From positions 1 to 64,000 of the forward strand of contig NW_026251803.1 in assembly GCF_025024155.1 (NCBI RefSeq): a DNA stretch of 64,000 bases, read 5' to 3'. The notes under the pieces were generated by a model, which was not told where the DNA came from, did not search any database, and was given only the letters and a program-made list of their open reading frames with translations. Source of the stretch: Gamsiella multidivaricata (taxonomy: Eukaryota > Mortierellomycota > Mortierellomycetes > Mortierellales > Mortierellaceae). The stretch's first letter is position 1; the number at the start of each line of letters is the position of its first letter. Below are positions 1 to 11,600 of this stretch, one piece after another. Both the position numbers and the translations under genes were made by a program.

Positions 1-1264
1 GCCTTGCGGTAGGGCAGGCTGCGGATTCTGGTGAGCGGAATTTGGAGTTGACGGCATCATGTTGGAGTGGATGTGATAGGTCTTGTTATCGATATCGAGT
101 GCCGTGGGGATAAACCCTGCTGGGGGCACGTCCTTGTCCTGCGATTGCGTAGGACCTGCTTCAGAGGCCAGAGAAGATAACGGTACGGCACCTGGTACAG
201 CAGTACGCACGGACCTTGCAGGCCATAGCAGGGAGAGGGCTGGGTTCGGTTCACCGGCCTCCGTGGGAATATGGTATGGGATGCAGGGCTTCAGGAAATC
301 CAATGCAAGCAGCTCGTGGGCAGAAGGCCGTGTCGAGGCATCATGGTCCAGACAGTGAGTTATGAAACCCTTGATCTCTGGGTCCTGGATATGGTCGAGC
401 GCTTGCGGCTTGATGCCCTGCGTAACCTTCCGATATATTTGGGCCTGATTCGTGCACTCTGCGTAGGGATAATCCTTGGTGACCTGGCGAAGCACATATA
501 CGTCGGTTTAGGATTAGTCATACGTAAAATTACCCACGCAGACCATATGCGAGCACCACCAAGATGGCATCCCAACAAGTGCTTACCATTTCGAGGACGC
601 ACATGCCAAAGGCATAGATGTCGACCTTTTCGTTGTACTTTTCGTCATAGAGTTCCGGAGCCATGAACTCAGGTGTCCCCAGGACCGACGACACATGTGT
701 GCGATGGCGGACGACGGCCAGGCCGAGGTCTCCGATCTTGAGCTGTCCGTTGTTGCCATTGATGAAGATGTTATCACACTTGAGGTCGCGATGGATGATT
801 GGTGGGTCGTGGGTGTGCAGATAGGCGAGTCCCTGGAGGATCTGCCTACACCAAGACTTCGCGACCTTTGGCTTAGGCACCCCCTTGAGTGTCTTCCTCA
901 GATACTGCTTCAGCGTGCCTGAGGACATGAGTTCAGTGATAAAGACGATCCGCTCGCCACCGTTGCTCGTTGGGGTCGACCAAGACGCATAAAAATTGAT
1001 GATGTGCTCATTGCGGATGGACTGCAGGATCTTGATTTCAGACAGGATCTTTAGAGCCTCGCGCTTGGAGAGATGATCGAACCGCAGCTGGTTCCAAGCA
1101 ACCTCATTGCCCTCCTCGAGGTCGCAGGCTTTGTAGACCAATTTATAGGCACCTTCACCTAGGATTTCGTCGCAGCGCTGGTACCGATTCGATGGGTCCG
1201 TCTCCACTGGCCCCTCGTTCTCTGAGTCGCCTTCAAGATCACCATGTGCTGTTGGTACACCCAT
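1..1264 (-). CDS. WNK-like serine/threonine protein kinase (partial, 3' end outside window)
   Basis: Two exons are visible: 1264-587 and 483-1 (intron 586-484, 103 nt, phase 0); the gene continues past the left edge. The kinase domain starts near residue 28. The glycine loop reads GEGAYKLVYKA (residues 36-46). The usual VAIK lysine is replaced (EVAWNQL), and a lysine sits inside the glycine loop at residue 41, which is the hallmark of WNK ('with no lysine') kinases. HRDLKCDN (158-165), DLG at 179-181 and an activation segment with adjacent serines (192-193) before GTPEFMAPE are present, so the domain looks active. Exon 2 carries the WNK-typical YPYAEC segment. In animals and plants WNKs sense chloride or osmotic state; the role in fungi is inferred. 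The start is the ATG at 1264; a further upstream exon cannot be excluded. Confidence 0.85.
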
Positions 1265-1540
1265 GCTGCCGTCTTGGCCTTGGAGAAATGCGCGCTTGTT
1301 CTGTGGGTGTCCGGAGTGTTGAGAATCAGAGGATGGGATTCAATTGCTGCAATGACAGGAGGATCGACATGCCTTGGCTGGCACTGTCGCGGTTGCAAGA
1401 TCAGGGAAGCGTTTCGGCGCAAGATGAAGAAAGGCGATGAAGGATGGATTTGAAATGCATCAATTACAGCGCATGTGCTATGGGCTCAGTAGACCAGGTC
1501 AGTAGGGTTGTTTTATTGCTTTGGCAGCTGCATTAGCAAG

Positions 1541-3341
1541 CTAACTGTACGACCAGAGTTCGCAGTCGACGCAGCCCTCCTCGGGTTTACATGTGGGTAC
1601 AGGCTTGACCTTGAGCACGCCCTCGATAGTATCAAATAGCCGATGGGTGCGGATGTCGACCTTCCAGTTGTCCTCCTTCACAGGGTCGTAAACGCATGTA
1701 CGTCCCGTGTGGCATTTGCTACAATAAAAAGAACATCAAGTTCAGGAACGCAAGCAAAGCAGTTCCATCAACAAAACGCGTTTTTAACGAAAAAGGCTTC
1801 CTTTTCCAACAAAGTGCACAGCTGCCTTACCTCTCCATCGCAAAGCCAGAGTAGTAACAGGCGCTCGAAGGACCGTTGCACACGCCCTGGAAGATTGGGT
1901 CTGCGGTGTGGCCAATATGAAAGAGCGGTAAGTCGTTCCAATCGATCGCCGGGGGCATAGGCAGATGCAGTCTCTGTGCCGCTAGCCTGTCGCCCGGCGT
2001 TTGGAACGTCACCGTGGGCACTCCAAACGTCAATCCGAGAAGAGCAGCGAGGGCTCCTCCTAGACTGTGTCCCGTCAGCCAAACATTGGCGCCCGGGTAC
2101 ATGTCCTGGACGGCCCACAATATGGCCTGCATTCAAGAAAGAAATCCGTCAGCGGTGCTCTTACAATTTACGCCTCAGGCACGGGCAGGAATTATCAGCT
2201 TACCATTGCAATGTTATAATAAACATCATCACTGTTAACGCTGTTCTCAATACACGTTTGATCACACTGATATCCGCCCGTATTGCAGTCACAGACACCC
2301 CTCCATGTGCGATCCACTTTGGCACAGCAGCATGAAAACAAAAGATTGTCCTATACACGTCAATCGCAAGGTCAGACTGGCTCAGCATACCAAGCCATGA
2401 TGTAAAGGGCTTGCACACAGGTGTCACGTCTGAAGCAAACGCCATCAAGTCTCACATTGATTTTGTCGCGCGTGGAGGTACCTCCTCCTCCTCCTAGAAT
2501 CGCGGCGCTTGTTCCTTTGATGGCAATGATAAGAGTGCTATTGTCCGCAGACGCAAACACATGTCCTCGAACGCCATCCTCCTCCCAACCAAACGTGGAA
2601 TTCTGCCGTATCAGCATAATTCAGAGAGGAAGTGTTAGCGATTACAGCCTACAGGAAAAAAAGAGGGAAGGCAATATTAGCCGAGGTAGCACTTACGACG
2701 CTCCAATGTCCCTCTAGGTCGTACCAGCCAGGGCTGGCCACTTCGGTGTATGAGTTATAATTCATTTTGGATAGTTCGAGAATCGTGTCCTTGTCCGTTA
2801 TATCCGGCCCGACGACGGCCTCTACGGTCCAAAATTCCGGTGTGGCAGATGTATCAATGAAGCGAAATCCTTGATTGCGGTATGATTGATCATGGGGCTT
2901 CAGTGTGGTCATCGCCTTGACCTTGATACGGTGGCTGAGAGACTTTCCAGTCAGCAACTCTGAAAGAGCAATGTCCTCGCGGTTGACGTCCATCTTTTTA
3001 AATAAATTCGGGTAGCGAACACCACCATGGTGCAGCAGGTGCCTCAAAGTTACTGCTTCGTACGGCAAGTCCTGACCGGACACAAGGCCCATCTTATCAG
3101 TAATATGGCGTGGAGACTGCGGCATTTCCAGATTGAAAGGTATTTGGGTGGTTCCTTGTCCTAAGGGCAATAGCTGTTGTTGATTTGGCTGATACCGCTC
3201 AGAAGCAGGCAGCAGTTGCTTCGGAAGTGGAAATGGGTGCGCTTGAACATGGGCGAGGTAAATGGAAGGTGATAGAAATGCTAGGGCCAGAACGGAAAGT
3301 GCAAAGAGTGACAAATACACGGGCTGACGCTGTCGAGACAT
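1541..3341 (-). CDS. ATG15: Autophagic vacuolar lipase ATG15 (class 3 lipase)
   Basis: Five exons: 3341-2697, 2602-2456, 2350-2204, 2126-1831, 1718-1541. All GT-AG, all in phase, 470 aa. ATG15 is the phospholipase that breaks down autophagic and Cvt body membranes in the vacuole after delivery by the multivesicular-body route. Residues about 8-25 form an uncleaved signal anchor. The chain then follows the family order: [13 protein letters not shown], a [13 protein letters not shown] segment, the cysteine cluster SCCCAKVD and a second cluster [14 protein letters not shown]. The lipase elbow GHSLGG carries the nucleophile Ser334; HTADP supplies the likely Asp and IRTHRL the likely His. It ends with the family's Cys-rich tail (GCVDCELW). 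The start chosen is the ATG right before the hydrophobic segment; an upstream open frame lacks an anchor. It lies head-to-head with the acidic protein at 3568. Confidence 0.93.
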
Positions 3342-3567
3342 GTGGTTCCGGGCAGTGTGTTCAGAGAGTTGTGTGAAATGGCAGGAGAGCGCTGCTTTGA
3401 ATGATGGTGAGCAGTTAGATGGTGATGGCAGTGATGGCGGTTGTTTCGAAAGGAGCTTGTTGAGCACAGCAGGGGACCAAGGCATCCAGGTTGATGCACG
3501 TGACAGTCTTCTGCCATTCGCCCCCAGCTTGCGTCAGAATCATAATCAACTCACATGGACAACGGAC
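3342..3567. promoter_or_regulatory. Short divergent promoter between ATG15 and acidic-protein gene
   Basis: Only 226 bp separate the two start codons, so both promoters and both 5' leaders must fit here. An E-box CACGTG lies at 3497-3502, in the wider context GTCACGTG on the minus strand. That core is bound by bHLH factors in fungi and, in animals, resembles the lysosomal CLEAR element. Co-regulation is inference only; no TATA box is obvious. Confidence 0.45.
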
Positions 3568-5611
3568 ATGGATCGCGATCCTGATCAATGCGGAAGATCC
3601 TCTCCGACAATCCCACTAGGCTCAACAGAATCGTCCTTGCAACAATATCTACATCGCGAAACCGCTGCTGGCAACAGCTTGGAAAAGCGTTCAGGAGAGG
3701 ACAGCATGATATCCACCACCAAGGCCCTTCAAAGCCAAGCGCAGGTGCAACTGCCATCCTTACCACCAACGTCGTCTTCAACAACCGCACTGAATGATCC
3801 CGATGGAGAAATACCAGAGGCGCCTTCAGCTACAGCCGCTGAACACACTGAGGTAGATCAACAACCCATGGCTCCAAGGCCTCTCGCTGTCAAGCCGGCC
3901 TACAAGAAGAGAGTCGTCATATCTTCGTCCTCTCCTGATGAGACTACAAAGAGAAGCGGATTGATAGAGGCCACGGAGAGGTGCATGCTGGGAAGGCACC
4001 ATTTTGAAAAGCGGATGCGGCTGGGAGGCAGCATCTACGACCGGCCTCCTATTGTAGCAGCCATACCGCCTCAGGAACAGCAGCAGCAAAAGCTGATAAT
4101 GAAACCAAAAGTACCACGCCCCCCGAAGCCACCATCAAAAAAGAAGATGACAAGACCACCACAGATATGGCGACCTACGGAATTCAAGGAATCCGGCACG
4201 CGCGCAAGGTCAAGGTCCATAATCAGGCCTGTCATGAGAGAAGGGTCGATTGAGTCCCTAGTCAAGCTAACGAAGTTTCATAAGGATAGACTTGCCCAAC
4301 TATCCACCCGACCTCTACCACTTCAAGATTTGCAGACTCTAATTCATGCAGAGCAGGAGCAGGAGCACTTAGTATTAACGGATCTCGCAGTTAGGCTGCA
4401 CAAGGAGTTATTGAAGTTGCAGTTGGAGGAGGGTGTTTTGCTCAAGATGCTACAACTTTCAGAGTCAGGATTATTGGACGCCTCAGATCTGGAGCGCGTG
4501 CGCCCACGCAAGCGACGGAAATCAAAAGAGCTCGAAGCTCAGACAAGGGCCAGATTGCGAGCAATAAACCGACCCGTGTCCACGGCCTTCAGTTCTACAG
4601 CCATGGATGGATCAGGATTAGCGTCGGATGGGCATACTCAGATGAGGGCGCAGGATTTGTCTAGATCATTGCTTTCTCCGCCCATAGGCTGTGGTGTGCA
4701 CAGGGATATCACAGCCATATCATCGGGAAGTCCACTCGCAGATCTGACTGATGTTGCAGTCAACGAGAGTGAGCGTGGGGGGACATGGGGAAGCGCCTAT
4801 CAAGAGGCCGCAGAGGAGAGAGCTTTCCATGATAGCCGTGATGAACCTGAGAGAGGAAACAGGCATCAGGATGTCTATATCGAGGGCAGATACAGCAATG
4901 AAGATAACGACGACAGCGAGGACTGTGATGACGATGACGATGACGATGACGACGACGACAATGACGATGACAGCGACGATATTTGCGATGTGTATGACGG
5001 CGATGAACACGAGAATGAGTATATTGGACCGAATGGTTTAGACTATCAGCCATCTGAAGACCCTTACTCTTCACGGCGCATTAACGTCGGTGCTGTGTCT
5101 TTGCCAGACCAGTCTTCAGGTTACCAAGGAGAAACAACCCAAGGCCTGCGTAGTTCTTTCGGTGAGTACAGTGACCCAGAAGTAGTGAGGGCAACAGTGG
5201 ATCGACTTGAATGTGTCAACATGTCATAACCTTTACTTTTCAATCAACATTGCAGATGAGGTCAGGGGGCTGCTTGACGGCAAAGGCAAAAAGCGGACGG
5301 CAGAGCAAGCTATTTCTGAAGAAGATAGAGCGATCGAGGAGGATCTGTACGAGCTGGACTACGATGGTAGTGTAGGTAACATTGGGGATAATGCGGAGGA
5401 GAATATCGAGAGCGAGGCGGAGGGCATTGTTGAGGATAGAGAGGAGGGCGGTGTTGAGGATGATGTTGTGCGTAGCATTGAAGACGAGGATGAGGCGGTG
5501 TACTCTGGCAGCGAGGAAGAATCCGAGAATGCAGATAGCGGGGTGGATGAAGAGGACGACGGAAGGGCAAGGCAGGCCCTCCAGCGGATGCTGGAGCAGT
5601 ATGGGCTGTAG
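3568..5611 (+). CDS. Uncharacterised acidic, probably nuclear protein
   Basis: Two exons: 3568-5161 and 5256-5611 (intron 94 nt), 649 aa. I do not recognise the family. The N-terminal half is Ser/Pro/Gln-rich with basic patches (PKVPRPPKPPSKKKM; RPRKRRKSKE), which could be nuclear localisation signals. A Leu/Glu/Gln-rich helix (about residues 230-310, encoded near 4250-4490) looks able to form a coiled coil. From about residue 450 the chain becomes very acidic, including a run of aspartates (4925-4980), and the second exon is also Glu/Asp-rich. Basic middle plus acidic tail suggests a chromatin- or ribosome-biogenesis-type protein, but this is a guess. The start is the first ATG after the region shared with ATG15; the frame is open further upstream without a better candidate. 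Confidence 0.7.
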
Positions 5612-5939
5612 CGCGCCGCACCGCACAGCTTTATGCACATAATAGGCACACAATGCACACCATGCACACCATGCATCGACACCACATCGCACAGCATACC
5701 GCAACAGAGTATACAAACCAAACACACACACACACACAGTCCGCCTGGTTTTTTGAGTTTCGACTTAAGGTTGGATTGGTTAGCGTCCCCGCCATTGGGC
5801 TGTGCATGTTCAGCCAGGAGCTGCTCTCGTGTCTTGTCGTGTCTTGACCTGACACCGACGCTGGCTGTTTCATCCGCAGCGTGTGCTGGGCGAGAGAGGA
5901 GCAAGAAGGAGGTGGATAGGACAAGAGGCATACAAAGAC

Positions 5940-5975
<36 letters not shown>

Positions 5976-6097
5976 TGCTCTGCTTCTTTCGCTTTCGCCC
6001 TTCTGCATCCATCCATCCATCCATTCCATCCATCCATCCATTCCATCCATTCCATCCATTCCATCCTTCTCCATCCTCCCTACTCCTTCACCAGCCA
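5612..6097. repeat. Gene-free spacer with three microsatellites
   Basis: This spacer holds a (CA)n run near 5724-5740, a (TG)n run (5941-5962) passing into (GA)n (5962-5974), and an imperfect (TCCA)n tract at 6006-6066 just upstream of the F-box start codon. The long open frames here, on both strands, read through these repeats and are composition artefacts. The spacer must contain the 3' end of the acidic gene and the F-box promoter. Confidence 0.8.
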
Positions 6098-8473
6098 ATG
6101 CACGCCCTCTCCATCGCCCTCTCTTCCCCCGACATCCTCCACCACATCCTCACACTCGATCTCCTAGCCCAGTCCGATCTCAGAGCCTGCTGTCTTGTCA
6201 ATTCCGAATGGGCGGCTGCAGGCTTGATCCTCCTTTGGCGTCATCCAAAATGCCACTCTCTCTACAGCTTCAGTCTGCTGCTCGATACCCTGCGCCATGA
6301 AGTCGACCTCTACGGTCCTATTTCCCCAGCAACCTCGATAGCAGATGCCGTCGTTGCTGCCTCTACCTCCTCCGCCCTCCGTCGGTCTCTTACCATGCGC
6401 GAAAAGTCCTCTCCCTCACACCCCTTGTTCCACTCGTCCTCGTGCGCCTTGCTGGTCCCCACGCCATATCGCCCGCATCAGCAGCGCAAAGAATATGGAA
6501 TCCCCTTTCATGGCCAAAGGATCTATCATCGCGCACAGTTTATCCGGAGCATCGACTTTGGAGCCCTGGTCAGCGTCCTCTCGACTCACCACTTTGAAAT
6601 CTTGGCGCGGTCTACCAAGCTCGGCTTTCGGACTTTGGATCTACGCCGCATTCGACTGCCCTTTTCAAACCACCTGCTCTCGATCCTCATGAACTCCAAA
6701 GCGCTGAGACAACTTACTCTAGGCCACTTGGACATCCCGCTCGAGGCTCTAGTTTATCTGGAGCCGTGTTTTTCGGGATTGAAAGAACTTCGCCTGGTTG
6801 ACTGCCCCGATACCATGGGCGACGCACAGCTAAGCATGGTCCTCCGACATTGCTCTCAACTCACAGTCCTAGAACTTCAGGGCAACTCTTTCACGGACGA
6901 ATCGCTCTGCTGGATCGGCAAGGCATGTGTTGAGCTTGAGGTACTGGTTATCGGGGCACCCAAGATGTCAGATGCCGTGGTCGAGCAGATCGCAGCCGCT
7001 TGTACACGTCTAAGATCCTGGACTTTTGTGGACTGCACGTCCTTACAGGACGCTACGGTGGAGGCGCTAGAACAAAAGTATGGTATACTTGCAAACGGAC
7101 ACTGGACAACAAGCGGCGTCAGCTTCAGCGTTAACGGGAGCAGCAATAACAATAACAATAGCAACAACAACAACAACAATCAACACATCAAAAGCGTAAT
7201 GGCGCCTCTCATGGAGAATACGCGCTGGATAGAAACTGCAACAACAACCCTAAGCAGCTCGTCATCCTCGACCCTAATGACTACCTTATCGGCCTCATCA
7301 TCAGCAGTTTCTTCACCCTCTACCTCGTCCATGTTCACTCATTCCGACATGGAGCTACAATTGTCGTCCTCGTCATCATCCGGCCGCTTTGACCACAGTC
7401 CCCCCTTTGCGCTGACCCGCTATGCGTCGACTCTTAGAAACTCGGCAGCAACGCTGGGAAAGCTATCGACGATCCATTTTCGCAACTGCAGCGGTATCCG
7501 TCCGCAACTGATCAGCTCCTTTTTACGCTCTCAACCGGGATTGGAGTATTTGGTCTTGGGCGGGTCTTCTATCACGGATGAAGCGCTGGAATCTTTGACA
7601 GAGACCCCGTTGGCGCAGCTCGACAGTCTTAGTTTGATCGATTGCGGCGAGATTTCGGACGAATCCATGGTGGCAGTGATGTTTAACTGTAATAGGGTGA
7701 AGAAGCTGACCATCTTTGGGTCCCATTTCACCCTGAGGACGTTTTCGTCCATCTCCCTGCACTTAACCCAGCTGGAAGAGCTGCATCTAGAGCACGTTCC
7801 CTTGGTGATGAATGAGTCCCTGCAGGATATACTAGTCAGGTGTAGGGGCCTCCGAGCCTTGAGGTTGTGGCACTGCAGAAATGTGACACAGGACTTGTTC
7901 GCTGATCATGCTAGTCCATGCGCAAGTTTGGAAGTGTTAGAGTACATGGACAAGTTCCCTCGGCCTTATGCGGACGATGGGTGTGATACACAGGTCCGGT
8001 TCCTGCAGAGCCTGGTCATTCAGTGCGAGAGGTTGCGGGTCCTCAGGCTGGCCAAGTTAGCCGATACTTGGGTTCCAGTGGTAAGCATTCATCTATGCAT
8101 CTTGGAAGAGCGTGAGGCTCATAGAATTTGATCCGCAAGCAAAGAAGGGCACTTTTACTGACTTTGATCCACTGCTCTTATTTTCCATTTTCCGCTGTTG
8201 TGGGTCTCGCTTAAATAGAATCTCGTCTCGTATCTGTGCCAACTCGATCGACTCGAAAAGTTTACCATTCTGCAGAACCCCGGCTTGGATCTTATTGATC
8301 TCAAGGAGCTCAAGGCACGTCTGCCCACACTCGTCCATATTGGTGTTGGCGTGTCGGATAGCCTCTCGAAGGAGGATTTGGTCACTTTTGCTCAGTCTCA
8401 CCATCGGCCAGGGGTCCAAATGTATGACCGAATGCTCGAATCCAGCGACGACCTGCAGTCATACGGCAGTTAG
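6098..8473 (+). CDS. F-box and leucine-rich-repeat protein (probable SCF adaptor)
   Basis: Two exons: 6098-8080 and 8219-8473 (intron 138 nt, phase 0), 745 aa. The first 45 residues form an F-box (SSPDILHHIL..LDLLAQSDLRACCLVNSEW), which binds Skp1 in SCF ubiquitin ligases. Leucine-rich repeats of the cysteine-containing type follow (ELRLVDCPDTMGDAQL, VLELQGNSFTDESLCWI, and again LDSLSLIDCGEISDESM). Two repeat blocks flank a low-complexity insert of Asn and Ser runs (about residues 345-430, encoded near 7140-7385). By family knowledge the LRR part would choose the substrate; the substrate is unknown. The start is the ATG just before the F-box; open frame upstream reads only microsatellites. 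Confidence 0.85.
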
Positions 8474-8617
8474 GGCGCATATATTCACAAATTCACTAAA
8501 CAAACTATACCAAAATGTGTAGAGGTGTTGTTGTAACGTGCATTGCAAATTTATTCCGGCAGTTTGCAGAGCAGTTAGTTTTGTTACAGGATGCATATCA
8601 TACATGTGTAGTCTCAT

Positions 8618-11600
8618 TCAAGTATTTGTCGGCTCAAATATTGGCAGCGTGGACGAAGGAATGTCGACACTCTCGATGCTTTGATTGCTCTGCCATCCAG
8701 ACATCACTGAAGTGTCTCGAGGTATACTCCGCGTGCCATCCAGTCTGGGCCTACCAGTGCTACTTTCCTCATTCATCTCGTCCTCCTCCTCTTTTCCTTC
8801 ATCTTCATTCCCGTTCTCAGCGTCCTCTGTGTCCGACGAGGTAGAACTACTCGATTCCCGGTCATTTAACGCACATCCTACAACGTCTCCACTGATTGAT
8901 ATGAGTGCATATCCCTGATTTTTCACACTCTCCTGGAAGAAACTCTCGTCCACTCGAAGACCAACAATCGCATCTCCACCCAGCGCCGCCACGTGCGACC
9001 TTGCCACAGCCTGAATCTCCATCAGAAAAACGTGTACGAATCCGCCCATACCACTCGAAACTGTCGCATCGTGTAAAATATGCGTTTCCTTGACAAAGTG
9101 AAGAGACAGCTTGCCCAAGTACCGTGTCGGTGTTCGCCCAGGGATGAATGACAGCGGCGTCACCTCAATGAAGGGCCGATCTGCTGGCATCATCGGTAGA
9201 AACGCCACTCTGCCGGACTCTTCCATCTGACCCTGTCGTGTGAGCGTGGATGAGATGGATGACTGTCGTGCATGGCGGTTGTGCTGCTGCTCCGGTTTTG
9301 TGGTTCCTGTTCCCACTGTATTCTCGCTGGCGTCACTGTTGTTGAATGAGATCGACCGATAGGTTGGGCTTGACGGGGGGGCCAAGTTCGAGCTCATGGC
9401 AAGCGGTATTTGATCTTGGCTATCATGCGATTTTACGGCCGTCTGAATATTACTTGGCCCCTCTATTGGTGTGCTGGGTCCGCTGTCAGTGACAGGCAAG
9501 GGAGCGAAGCACTCTTGCGCAGGAGTGGTGGGAGCAGTGGCAGAGGTTGATCCAAGAATAGTATGGCGTGACGGCTGCGTCGCCAGCTGATGAACCGCGC
9601 CTGATCGGGTGCTAAGGTCCGTAAGAGCGCTGATTGGCGTGTTCGACTGACTGGAAGGCGACGTTTCCCGTGGAGAGTCCGATGTTTGGCACTCATCCAT
9701 CTGGAAGACCATCGAGTCCTCAACAGATGCGATCAGTGGCCGACCGGAAGATACGCTCGAAGGCCGGGGTCCGTTCTCGGACCCTGATCTAGAATGATTG
9801 GCGGATAAAGCAGTCGATCCAGGCACGGACCTCCATGGAGAAAGAGTGATCGGCACTCCCAGTGGCTCCAGGGCGTCTGTCTGGCGCTGCTGCCCAAGAG
9901 CTACGGCTGTGAGTTGGATTTGAACCTCGTTAGACCTTGGCAATTGAATGTTGTATGTGATGCCCGCCAACACACAGTCCGTGAAGTAGGACAGCCGGAA
10001 GCGAAGGTCCTCGTAAATGGATCGGAAGAGGGCTGCCAGCTGTCGATTGGGATGGTGAGAGATCATGTTGATATGGCCCTGCTTGACTGTCGTGATCAGA
10101 TGAGCGTTGTCTGGGATCATCGGGTCCGTGCTGACAAAGTACGGATGGTTGGGGAGGGTCTCAGTGCTGCAAAGCAAAAATCCATCCGTAAATACTGGGT
10201 CCAGCAGCACAGCCATCAAGTCTTCATCAGCGTCGTCGTCAATCTGAATAACCACGTTGGTCTGATAGTTATCTTTCTCGTTCTCGTCCTCAGAGTCCGA
10301 GCTCGATCCGGAGCTGTCGTCCTCAGGCTGACCTGTCGAGGCTCCGTCCGCAAGGGTCGACGGCGCCCCTGGCTCACCATCCTCCTGCTCCCGCAGCTTA
10401 GCAGCCTCTAGGTTCTGTCGGTTCGTCTCTGAAAGGTCCATGATCTTGCGCTGCATTTCCAGCAGCTTCTTGTCCTCCTCATCAATCACATCGAGGTTTC
10501 TGGAGATTCTGAGTGCTGGCGGTGTTGGTAGAGCGGATAGGTACATCGCCGTACCGGAGGCGACAGCGACAATGAGAGAGTCTCCCACCGTTACCTGGAA
10601 CCGCAGGCCGAAAATGGCATTCAGACCGTGAATCTTAAGCTTGTACATAAGCTGTCGATGCAAGTCGTATTCCACGAATGGTATAGCATCGCTCACAATA
10701 GTCGCATTCGACTCCCCGTCCTTTCTTTTCTTGGCCCGACAGACGTGTGCCTCCACAAAGGCGCTCTGTCCTACCACGCCCAGCTCCGCCGGCGGCTCTA
10801 CAGTGCTAAGCAGGATCTCAGGAACGTACTTCTTCTTGCACTTCTGACACTTGACCAGACTCATAGGAAATGGTGATGACTTGCGATAGAATGGGATATG
10901 ACACATTCTGCAGGCTGTTGGGAGTACAGTGGGTTAAAAGTCAGCATTAGAATATCTACCATGGGTGGTCATTAAAAAAGTAAGTGTTTGCTATAGTCTT
11001 ACCAGACGGCTGTTTCCTCTTGCTTTTGCGCTTGGCTAGCATCTCCATCCATTGCTGCTCCTTGAGAGAATTCTGGAAGCTGGCCTTGGTGGTGATCGGT
11101 GTGGGAAGACTGTCCACCGGGTTATCAGCGTACGACCGACTAATGCTTCCCGAGCGTGACAGGTTCTTGGCGACCTCGAAGAATCCAGGTGTGAATGCGG
11201 TCATATCCAGATTGGCGGCTGTGCCAATTGCAGAAAGCACAATGAGCTCGTCGTTGATGGTCGCTGCCTCTTGATAGCCAATGATGTGGGAGCAGCCCAG
11301 TACTCGCGCGTGCGACTTGATTTCGTCCCGCAACTCGTTCCACCAAGCGTCGCGTGTTTCGACATCATCATTCTCAATCAGTTTTACAGATCGCGCGCTC
11401 ACAATGCCACCCAAGTTGAATACAGTGCCTGGCGGGAATTCGTGGAGCGTAAATATTTGTTGCTCCAGATACTTGTAATTATTGATGCTGTTCCTGGCCC
11501 CACTGGCGACCGATGGTGCAGAATCCGTGCTACTACTGCTATCGCTTGAAAGTGACGAACCGCGTCTCCTCTGTACCAATGCAGGTAACATGCTGTCGGG

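Noticed and set aside
5633..6097. Open frame running into the F-box gene from 5633
   Set aside because: It translates (CA)n, (TG)n and (TCCA)n repeats; the F-box begins at the ATG at 6098.
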